Source of the DNA: Baffinella frigidus
Lineage: Eukaryota > Cryptophyceae > Cryptomonadales > Baffinellaceae
Assembly: GCA_026770585.1 (NCBI GenBank)
Contig: MU646715.1
Location: 333,493 to 386,748, forward strand
DNA length: 53,256 bases
Direction: 5' to 3'
The notes under the pieces were generated by a model that made no database searches, was not told the DNA's origin, and worked only from the letters and a program-made list of their open reading frames with translations. Within the stretch, counting starts at the first letter, position 1. Each line of letters opens with the position of its first letter. The translations under genes were made by a program, and so were the position numbers. Below, one piece after another: positions 20,497 to 30,700 of this stretch.

Positions 20497-23400
20497 TTAT
20501 ATTGAAACACACTCCTTCCCATTCTGTATGAACGGTATCATACATACCCAATCACAGTAACCTTTGCGTGTGTAGACAGCAGATGTCGTTTCCTTGCCAC
20601 CTAGAACAACAACTGGTAGCGTGGGACATGCTGTACACTTGTCTGCACAAGGTGTTTCGCCAACAGCGCCAACAGCAGTGTTGGCGTTGTCTATAAACCG
20701 ACCCCATCCACAGATGTTGCTGTTACATACCGTAGCAGTGGCATCCGTGTTGATACTTCTGCTTACGACGGCCGGGTTGGGCATACACATATGCAGTGTC
20801 GCGTTGTAGTGGGCATCGTCGGAGCACTTCCATCGACAAGAACTGTTTAGAGACATGGACCCAACTGACAGCACAACAGCATGTGTTGGTGTGATACACG
20901 ATGCGCAACCAACATAGGCGTTCTCCATTGTGCATGGTACGGGGTAGCGTCCAATGCCACATTCCAGGTTGTCGCATGCCATGCATGTATTATTCAATAC
21001 GTTGTATAACAAACCTGCTGCACACCCCCACTCACAGTAGTCTTGGCTAGTGTTACCAATCTGCCATTCCGCGCCGCCTTTCTTGGTGACTGCAGGCATG
21101 TGCAGCATGTTACTGTCACATGGCGCACATACAGTGTCCGCGGAAATGCTGCATTGTGTAGATGCGTTGGACCCGAGGGGACACACGAAGCAGTTTACAC
21201 ATGTCGCGTCTTCAAAATCACTGCAACCGAGTTCAAAGAAAAAACCACCTTGCTTTGTCGCACAACTCAGTGCGCTGGATGCCGTACACTGCGTGCATGT
21301 GTCACTACTGTCTTGGTAGTAGAAGTTCTCGAAACATCCAGTGGGACAGGACGCGTTGTCGTACCGGATCGTGCCATTGCCCGTAAATGTCGCATTTGCA
21401 GGCGGGGGTATACATGGCGCACACACGCCACATGAAGTCCAGTAGAGACCAGTGCCACAACGTGGCGCTGGGCAATATGCACACTCGGAACCACTCCCAC
21501 CGGGTAAGAGTTCATAGTCTTGGTTACATTGCCATGTACAGTCGTTGGGCCCTTCCCATGATGCGTTACCTGGCAGAGGGCCATTGATACCCATAGCATG
21601 TGTACACTCGCGACAGCGAGTGACGTCCTTGGGGTTGGCGGCTTGCACAATGCCAACGTCGCAATCATCAGTGGTGGCAACGTTCATACTCTTGACAACA
21701 AAATCATTGACGGCAAAGAGAATGGCGTTATGGGATGCTACGAGTTTGAAGACGAGAACTGCGTGATCACTAACAGACGGTGTGCTTGCCGTATTGAACG
21801 ACCTCATATCAACAGTAGCATCGAAGGGTTGTGCTACAGCATTGGTTATGGGCGCAACGTCGGGTGTGTGTTTCATCGAAATGAGTGTTGATTCTGAGAC
21901 GAGGGGAAAGAGACGCAAAACATACCCTTGTTCGCCGCCTGCTGTGTATAGCATGTCCCCGTCGGCATCCACTACATAAACAACGAGTGTCAGATTTGTA
22001 CGATAAAGTGCTGTAGAAATCGTCACACTGCCCGTGAAGCGGACCAATAGTGTCGGGGTGAATGGTGTCTCTCCGCCAAGTTGTGCTTCGGTCGATAGAG
22101 CAGTGTGTGTATACAGAGGCACGTGCAGGATCTGTTCGGCATTCGTACTGTCCCATGTGCATACCGCACACGGCATGGTGCCAGCAATACATTCGTAGCC
22201 ACACCAATCCCCAATAACGTGCCCGTTTTTGGTGAAGTGTACTGCTTCGTCGATGCTCTCGCACACATGGCACTGTGAGTCATATGACTCGGTACATTTG
22301 CTTGTGTATTGCAGTCCATCGAGCAGACGTAAGCTGGAGAAGCCGTTTTCTTCGGCACCGCAAACAGACCCCGAACAAGCAAAACACATATTGTTATTGT
22401 AATTGAACTGCCCCGGTATACAAGTCTGTATACATTGCTCTGTAGTGTCATCGTCTGTCGTAGTGTATACCAACACACTTTCGTGGTCTGTGCCTTCACT
22501 ACACGGTAGACATTTCGCATTCGAGCTCCCTGTACACTCGCTGGCGTACCACCCCGTGCTGCATTGCAGTGTATCTAGTGGTCTGCATTCTGTACAGATG
22601 GGAGGTTCTCCTGTCGCAAGGCCACGGTCATACCAGTAGTTAAATGTCGTGCACTTGCCAGCACATTCTTCCAAGGGGTTGTCTGTGAATACAAATTCGC
22701 CGCCTGTGCCCGTTTCATACTCGACGGTGGGACATGGTGCACATATCGGCACTCTGGTATTCTTCTCACCCACTTTGCAACCTACGACTCGATCGCTAGG
22801 CAATGTGCATCTAAGTTCATCACCGCCTTGCAACACACACGGTTCACAGTTGCCATTGACAAACACATGCCCAACCGCGTCATCACACTCCTTCACGGGA
22901 CATCGCTCATTGTCAACATATAGAATAACGTTGTCGATATGTATTTCATCTGTTTCACTAACTTTCGTACCCAAGTGTGCAATCGTAAATGAATGATGTG
23001 AAGTGGCTTCGTCGAGATTTACCGGAATCCGAAGAGGCTGCCATATCTGACTTCCAGGGTCTGTTGCATCATCTAGTTTTAGGTACTTACTGACAATTTT
23101 AGTCGTAACCAGGTTGTTCTCGTCTGCTGTACCCGATTCGTACTCTACAACGAAGAGACCTTGTCCACGCACGTCTATAGACAACACGGCTGCAAGTAGC
23201 CCCCCATTCCCATGGTTACTTTGTAGGTACACCTTCTGTGAAATCGTCCACCCTATTTGAATCGTGAGGTACCCGTCTGTGATCTCTGGCCCTGGCACGC
23301 CATTATGTTCAACGCGACGATTCTTTGTCCATGACTTTGTCGTCGCTTCACCACCGTGGCCTGAAACTCCGTTGAAGTATGTATTTGTAAACCCGCTATT

Positions 23401-24432
23401 CGAAAAGAGGTTTGCAAAAACGCGCACGTCGTCGATCAATATCTCGCGAGACTGTCGCATAGTAAACCCAACTCGTAGACACCCAACCGCAACCACTGCG
23501 ACTTCGTCACTGGATCCAGCACTTTCCGTGTAGTCGAAGAGTCTGCGGTTGTGTGTCCATTCGGATGTCGGTGTTAGTGTGTAGGAATGGCTTGACATAA
23601 CATCGTGATTCGCGGCATTTTCGCGGATCTCGGCGTAGACTACCATACCTTCATCATACACCACCTTCTGGCGGTATCGAAATTCGTAAAGTATACCCCG
23701 TACATCGCTGCCCCAGTTGATACCACAAACCGTAAACTCGCTGTACACAGGCATGAGCTTCATGAATACGTCGCTGTGCCACGCACCTGGTTCCCAGATA
23801 CTGGTTTTGTATTGTAGCTTGATTGTCCCGGCTCCATACCAAACAAATGGGTTTCCTTCCTCTGGGAACATAACGTCGTTCCATCGATGCAAACTAGGTG
23901 TGTCAGCGGCCATAGGACCGGAAACCGCACCTGTCACATCTGTCACGGCGTCGCGCACAAACATAGAAGACAGATAGACGTCGCTGCTTGGGTAGAGCTT
24001 TGCGTATTCGAACGACCCTCTACCATGTAACAGTTCGTATTGTTGGTTATTAGGGTTGTACGCACCGAATGAGTACCCCCCATACTCGGATTCGCGGCTC
24101 TCTTCGCGACATACGACACATGCAGGCATATGAGGTGCATCACATTCCATCGGTCTCTGGCCGTCAGTACACACTGGAGCTGGTGTAGAGCATACGTCGT
24201 TGCATGCGCGACCGGTGTAGGGCAGTTTACACCCCCAAATACGGTCGGGTGGTGGTAGGTCGGTACCGGTTTGCGTGCATGAACCATAGTAATTGATGTT
24301 GGTCTCGGCCACCTCGACAAACGCACGGTCAAGAGGTTCAGAACCACACTCTGCAGAGACATGTACCACGCATACAGACAGCAACAAATTCAGCACCAAT
24401 AGCGGATATTGGTGGCGTACAGCAGCTCGCAT
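20497..24432 (-). CDS. Large secreted cysteine-rich protein, 1311 residues
   Basis: The frame is intact from the ATG at 24430-24432. Residues 1-27 form a signal peptide (LLVLNLLLSVCVVHVSA). A short cysteine-rich part (28-115) follows. A long beta-rich region (about 120-520) has two stretches resembling jelly-roll, galactose-binding or MAM-type folds, with conserved-looking patterns such as IDDVRVF and IDNVILYV. Cysteine-rich TNFR/ephrin-receptor-like modules occupy about 525-760, a second beta-rich segment about 770-925, and cysteine-rich modules reach the end. No C-terminal membrane anchor is visible. It probably works as an extracellular or particle-surface binding protein. It is divergent from the giant gene at 24702 (269 bp between), with a TATTTAA 42-48 bp upstream. 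The beta-fold calls are tentative; the secreted cysteine-rich nature is clear. Confidence 0.8.
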   Translation of the reverse strand: MRAAVRHQYPLLVLNLLLSVCVVHVSAECGSEPLDRAFVEVAETNINYYGSCTQTGTDLPPPDRIWGCKLPYTGRACNDVCSTPAPVCTDGQRPMECDAPHMPACVVCREESRESEYGGYSFGAYNPNNQQYELLHGRGSFEYAKLYPSSDVYLSSMFVRDAVTDVTGAVSGPMAADTPSLHRWNDVMFPEEGNPFVWYGAGTIKLQYKTSIWEPGAWHSDVFMKLMPVYSEFTVCGINWGSDVRGILYEFRYRQKVVYDEGMVVYAEIRENAANHDVMSSHSYTLTPTSEWTHNRRLFDYTESAGSSDEVAVVAVGCLRVGFTMRQSREILIDDVRVFANLFSNSGFTNTYFNGVSGHGGEATTKSWTKNRRVEHNGVPGPEITDGYLTIQIGWTISQKVYLQSNHGNGGLLAAVLSIDVRGQGLFVVEYESGTADENNLVTTKIVSKYLKLDDATDPGSQIWQPLRIPVNLDEATSHHSFTIAHLGTKVSETDEIHIDNVILYVDNERCPVKECDDAVGHVFVNGNCEPCVLQGGDELRCTLPSDRVVGCKVGEKNTRVPICAPCPTVEYETGTGGEFVFTDNPLEECAGKCTTFNYWYDRGLATGEPPICTECRPLDTLQCSTGWYASECTGSSNAKCLPCSEGTDHESVLVYTTTDDDTTEQCIQTCIPGQFNYNNNMCFACSGSVCGAEENGFSSLRLLDGLQYTSKCTESYDSQCHVCESIDEAVHFTKNGHVIGDWCGYECIAGTMPCAVCTWDSTNAEQILHVPLYTHTALSTEAQLGGETPFTPTLLVRFTGSVTISTALYRTNLTLVVYVVDADGDMLYTAGGEQGYVLRLFPLVSESTLISMKHTPDVAPITNAVAQPFDATVDMRSFNTASTPSVSDHAVLVFKLVASHNAILFAVNDFVVKSMNVATTDDCDVGIVQAANPKDVTRCRECTHAMGINGPLPGNASWEGPNDCTWQCNQDYELLPGGSGSECAYCPAPRCGTGLYWTSCGVCAPCIPPPANATFTGNGTIRYDNASCPTGCFENFYYQDSSDTCTQCTASSALSCATKQGGFFFELGCSDFEDATCVNCFVCPLGSNASTQCSISADTVCAPCDSNMLHMPAVTKKGGAEWQIGNTSQDYCEWGCAAGLLYNVLNNTCMACDNLECGIGRYPVPCTMENAYVGCASCITPTHAVVLSVGSMSLNSSCRWKCSDDAHYNATLHMCMPNPAVVSRSINTDATATVCNSNICGWGRFIDNANTAVGAVGETPCADKCTACPTLPVVVLGGKETTSAVYTRKGYCDWVCMIPFIQNGKECVSI

Positions 24433-24473
24433 GCTTTATGTAACTCCGATACTGCACTCTACGGACCGTTGTG

Positions 24474-24480
24474 TTAAATA
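24474..24480 (-). promoter_or_regulatory. TATA-like element
   Basis: TATTTAA (minus strand) lies 42-48 bp upstream of the ATG ending at 24432. On the other side, TATATG at 24623-24628 lies 74-79 bp upstream of the divergent ATG at 24702, a weaker candidate. Confidence 0.4.
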
Positions 24481-24701
24481 GTTGCACACAGTGGCATATA
24501 CACCTTTCTTTTGGAACCGTGTCTCTATAGACAACGTTGTCGGCAATAGAGTGAGGTATTCTGTACCGCGAATAACAGGGGCTCGAGAAACCCGTTGGTG
24601 TCGTTGTTTAGCTGGTCGCGTCTATATGAATACTGCATCGCATTGCTTTACATCGGGTGCAAACTCTGCAGTCACAAGGGTGGCGCCTGGGGAGTGTAAC
24701 A

Positions 24702-27700
24702 ATGCGCTTGTATTGTGAACTAATACTGGTTCTGCTCATTGTCGACATTAGCGGTGTCATTGCTAGCCATTGGGACTCCGACTGTTATGCCGGTCAACAT
24801 TCCAGTCAGAGTGGGACCATTAGTACCTGTGCTAAGGGTACGTGGACGAACGACCGTGGTCACGGCGATCAAGATTGCGGCCACTGGGAATGCTTCGCAA
24901 AAGATGGGTGTCCATTTGGTTACGACGATTTGTACGAGGACGCTGTCAACAAAAATTCCGACTGTAAATGCGCACCGGGGTTTTATTTTTATGGCGGTTG
25001 CAATTCATGTGCATCGGGGAAATTCAAAGCTGGAATTGGTAACACAGGTTCTTGTACGGCTTGGATATCGTGTTTCATGGATCCATCGGGGTGGACCCAG
25101 AGAAGTCGGGAGAAGACATCACCAACTAGCATATCGGACCGTGTTTGTGAATGTAGCGGAGGATATGGAGGCACCGGTAGAGATTGCAGTGCATGTTCCA
25201 CGGGAACCGCCAAAGGAACAGGCGATGGGGTCTGTTCAGGTTGTGCAAGTGGAAAATTTGCTTCGTCGACGGGTAAGACTTCTTGTGACAGCCATCGGTC
25301 CACGTGTAGCAATAACGGAGCAGGTTGGGTAACAAACAGCGCTGGGACAGCAACTTCTGACTTGACATGTCACTGTTCCGCAGGATATGGTGGCAGTACT
25401 TGTGCGGAATGTGGTATAAATACCTTCAAGAAAACCACAGGGAATGGCGAATGTACTAGGTGTACTACCAATTCCCTCGCTTTCGTACAGGGCACAGGCC
25501 AGACCGCGGATACATGCATCTGCAACAGTGGGTACAGAAAAAATGGCGACAGTTGTGCAGCGTGTGGTCTGGGTACATACAAGATACAAGCCAGCAACGA
25601 CAATACATGTAGCGAATGCACATCCCAAAGCACAACCCTTAACAATGCACAAACTTCGAACACATGCGTCTGTTTGGAGGGATATACGCCGGGGAGTGAG
25701 ACAAATCTCGCCAATGGCGGTACATGCGATGCATGTGCTACCGGCAAGTACAAGTCAACTACTGGTTCTGTGGTGTGTACAGATTGTGCGGCCGATTCCT
25801 ACTCCACTACGGAAGCGGCCACCACCACAGACACGTGCTTACCATGTGATGTCAATGCGCAAGCACCAGCAGGTAGTTCCGCGATCAGTGCTTGTATTTG
25901 TAATGCCGGCTATGTGATACATGATTCTTCTAGGTGTGATCCATGTCCCTCGAATTATTTCAGTAATGCAGGTACTGAGTGCGAGGTGTGCCCGGGTGGG
26001 TATTTGCGTACCTCTCCTATAGGCAGTACAGAAGAAAACTGTGGATGCATCGAGGGCACATATTTCTCGGACGGTTTAGTCTGTACGGAGTGTTCTCGGG
26101 GTTCGTATACCGACACAACAACAGCCAGCGCGTGCACGAACTGTCCAACCGATCGACACACTACACTCAATGAGGGCAGTAATTCCATCCAGGACTGTGT
26201 TTGCGTGAAGGGGTTCTATCGACAATCGTCTGGGATTTGCATACCATGTGCTGCGGGTACGTACAAGGACTTTGTCGGGGACGACGATTGCACTCGATGC
26301 AATGCAAATTACTACTCGGACGCGGTCGGTTCGGTTGAGAACACATGTGTAGCATGTGGTGCCAATGCCCGAACAGTTACACCGCCACCAACAGAGTACG
26401 CGACAAGCATAGAAGACTGTCTCTGTGGCGCGGAATCTTCGGAGCCACACAGATGCCCTATTGGTCACATGTCCGACCGTAGCAGCTGCCACACTGTAAC
26501 AGATACTTGGGCGTGCAAACCCTGTCCGTTTGGGCAATATGCCCCTGCAGCACACATGGACAAATGTTATGAATGCCCGAAGGGCATGACGACTGCGAAC
26601 AACGCGTCTGTGAGTGCTATGGACTGTGTGTGTACGGGAGTCTACGGAGGTGGCTTCATGCTGGTTGAAGAGGAACCCAACGCGGGTTTCCTGGAAATGC
26701 TCAGTACACTGAAGCATGAGACATACAGCACTAATATCTTCTCGGGTTACACGTGTAGTGCTGACAACATATGCATTGTACCGGATTTGAGTAGTAACAA
26801 CCGTGATGCTATAGTAGAAACTCGCTCGACCCATGCTTCATCTACTCCGAGTGAGCAAATAGAACGACCGTATCCCCCGTACGGCATATTGAGCTGCGGG
26901 GGTGGTGGTACGGCAGAACGCGAATGCAAGCACACCGCTCCGGATTCCCCGTATGGTATTGGAACGTACGTTGTGCGTATGTCAGACGAAGGCACCAAAA
27001 TATGTGGAGATGTTGTAACATGTCACAGTATCACAACAGTACTCGGAAGTTCAGGAGATAATCAACCCAACTCGTGGAAAAATCAATATGATTCTGAAAC
27101 CGGTGTTTACAACGGTGGCGAAGTCGATTATTTCACAGATCCAGAATATGGTGGAAGTTGGTTGGCTATCAAGTATCCGATTGCATTCATCCCATCTAGC
27201 ATGTTTTTTGTACTTCGTACGACGGAAACGTCGCCAAGATTTGCACTATCAGCACCAGGTGTATTCAAAGTATATGGCAAACATGAGGATACAGACGAAT
27301 GGTCCCTGGTCCATGACCAAACCGAAAAGCTTGACTACCCCGTTGATGACACCGAGTTGGTAATACAAATTGGAGATGGATTGACCAGTTACAGTCAACT
27401 GGGTCTAGTTGTAAGTCAGCTGGCTGGTGGCGCGGCAGCTCTCCATTTCCAGAAGTGGGAAGTGCGGGGGTTTCCTGAACCTGCACGACTTGTGACAACC
27501 CCTGCTGGGTCGGCACCATTGTACTCGAAGAACGATGTCACTTCGCTGTATGGAAACAGAGACGTTCGCGTTCGTTTCCCAGACAAACTTGGAGATGCAG
27601 CAGTGAGCATGTGCTGGGTCATGCGATACTACGACCTGTCTCAGGACGGTCGTATATTGAGTTGTTTTGCAGATACCGAGTCCGGGCAGCGAAAAACATG

Positions 27701-30700
27701 TTCATTTGGCCACACCTACAATCGTGTGGGCTTTGTTCAGATGAGTGGCTTTACATATTCTGACGGGTACGACACTGACTCCACTGGTATGTCGTCGTGG
27801 GTTGTACAGTGCTTTTCACAGAAATCTGAGAAGGTTTACTCGGACCAAGTCGAATCACCCGTTTCGTCGGACGCGAGTAACTCCGCTGTAACTACCAAGG
27901 AAATGAACGATGTATATATTTCTATCAACAATGACAACATTGATGGTTCTGGCCGGGAGCCTGAAGAGTATAGTGCATTTCATGCACACTCTGTCTACAT
28001 ATGGAAACGTGAACTAACCGAAGACGAGCTCCAGCTGGCTACAGCAGCACTACGCCGGGAGGTAGGTGGTACACCGTATACGACAGACTCTGGCAGTAGT
28101 ACCAGCGTACAGGGGGGCATCCCCAATGCACGAATGTATACTCAGCGGATTCGTGCGGCTTTGCGTGATGACCTTCCGGCGGAGTGTTTGGACTGTGTTT
28201 TCGTGTACCCCCCCACAAAGGAACAGGGTGCGCCAACTGTGCCACAGTATACGCTGTTGTATGGTCTACAAGCTTGGTTTGATGCCACGGGGGCACCCAC
28301 GGCGCATGCGACTGGTACGTATGTCGTTCAATACAGTTCTATGGCAAGTGACAGTGACTTGTCGAGACGACCATATACTGTTCTGTTTGCCTCAAATCCG
28401 ACTGGTGCTGGTGCAGTATTCGGAGCGCAGCACTACGGGGATGATGGAGTGTTCTCACAAGAAAATGGTGTGTACTCTCTAGACGGTGCTTATCACGGGG
28501 ATTGGGTTACTATCACCTCACCTGAAGCATTTAAGTTGACACATTACCAACTCCTTGCTAGTGATGGCAACATTGCGTGTTCTCCTGTGGAATTCAAGAT
28601 ATACGGTCGGAACGGAAGAGACACATGGAACTCCATTACCTCGTCAACGAGTAGCGATACTACACCGTTCAGTATCAAACCAATCGCAGATGCAACGAAG
28701 CAATACTCAAGCTATGGTCTTGTTGTGAAGAAGATACAACAGGGTTGCAAGACGCTGAAGTTCGATAGATGGATTCTCTGGGGCATGCCTTGTCTACCCG
28801 GGTCCTATGCCGACAACGACAACGTTGGTTTCGCCACTATGTGCAAAAAGTGTCCTTTGAATACATACAGCAACACGAGGGGACGGACATCGTGTTCGAC
28901 GTGTCCGTTGGGGATGACAACCACAAGCGATGGCTCAACTAGTCTGTCTGCATGCGTGTACACTCCAAACTGTGCAGTAGGTCATTACTGTGTACTTGCA
29001 GCACATCACAATGGCGTCGATGTTGTCGCAAACGTTGATACAGACAATCTGCATGCAGACCCCCGTGGCTACAGCACACACACCGTAGAGGACAGCGTCG
29101 GTTCTGTGCATGTCGTACACAATTTTACACACGTCGGTGGTACACTACGCGATCGCCAGTATGATGTTGCAGTTGACACGGACAGTGCGTACACACCCTA
29201 CACGATCCGTGTCAGTAGTAGGAACAGTGAACCACTTGTCACAGATGTTCTCGTGGTGGCAGGTGGTGGTGGGGGTGGTGTGGGGTCTACAAAGGGCTGT
29301 GGTGGTGCAGGTGGTGGTGGCGAAGTACGCTATTTGAAGCATACTGAATTGTCACACGGGTCGCTCATACATCTCCGTGTCGGTGCAGGCGGAAGCGGGA
29401 GTTTGGGGCTAACCAACAACCCTTTGCAACTAGCCGATGATGGGAACCTAGGTGGCTCATCTGTATTTGGAAACACACATACATCGGTCGGTGGCGGTGG
29501 CGGTGGTTCGACCAAAGGTCCCTCATATGCCACGATATCGTCAAAAGGAAACCCAGGCGCGTACGGTGGTGGGGCTGGCTGTGGGAGCCATACACTGTCC
29601 GATGGGTTTCTCGGGGGTGGTAACTGTGTAGGAGTCGGTTCATATGCACAGTGCGGCAACCTGGCATATTGCGGCGGTGGGGGTGGTGCCGGTGGTGATG
29701 CAACATATATGGGTTTCGTGGATACTTGTAATCGAGGATTGGGTGTAGCAGGACCTGGCGTGAGCTTCATTGGATTGTTTGGTGCAGACGTCTCCGTTGG
29801 TGGTGGTGGTGCAGCAACTGGTGTACAGGGTACATATGGACATTCGTCCCATGGGGGTGCGAGTGAAGGGTCGATACACGGACAAAGCCATACTGGTGGT
29901 GGTGGCGTTGGCGTTGGCGTTGGCGATACAAGCAATACAGCCGGTAACGGAGGTTCGGGTTCTATATTGTTACGGTATCCTGTACTTACGTGTGTACCAT
30001 GCCCAGCCGGTACATTCTCGACAGGAGTCGATGAGGTGCAGTGTACACCATGCCCTGTAGGTACATTTGCAGCATTGGCAGCAAGCATCATGTGTCTACC
30101 ATGCCCTCAGGGTTCATACGCTACATCCATTGGTAGTGTGCATTGTACGCCATGCGCGGTGGGCAGTGCCAGCCACGATACCATCGATCATGGCGACGCA
30201 TGCAATGAGAAATGTGAACATGCGTCGGACCAAAACGCAGCATTTCAAACATTGCTCTTGGAAAAGCCGCCGTTTGGTATGAATATATTTGCACATTACG
30301 ACAGTTCCACTCGCAATGTACCAGATGCTCGTGGCAACGGACGTGATGCCAGGGTCTTCGGAAGCTCCGACGACCACAAGCTGTTTACGCAAAAATCGAC
30401 AGGTGCTCCCGACGGCACTGTGACGTCTCTCTACGGTTCCAGCAATACGCAAATACAGTGGAATTTTGAACTTCCGCCAACTATAACGTTGTGTTTTGCT
30501 ACACGCTGGGGAGGTGCGGAACGTGGAAGAGTATTGGGGTCTGGAAACGGAAACGCTGACAGGGACAGCCAATTCGGGCATTACGACGGATACAGAGGTA
30601 GAATCTCTTACAACTCTGTGATCAGAAACACAGGTTCGAGCGAGGCCAACCGCCAAACCGACTGGACTATCATGTGTACACACAACGGGTTCAGTGGTGT

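Noticed and set aside
29330-30091. 253-codon Pro-rich minus-strand frame
   Set aside because: It is the mirror of the glycine-rich domain on the plus strand (GGT and GGC codons read as Pro or Thr).
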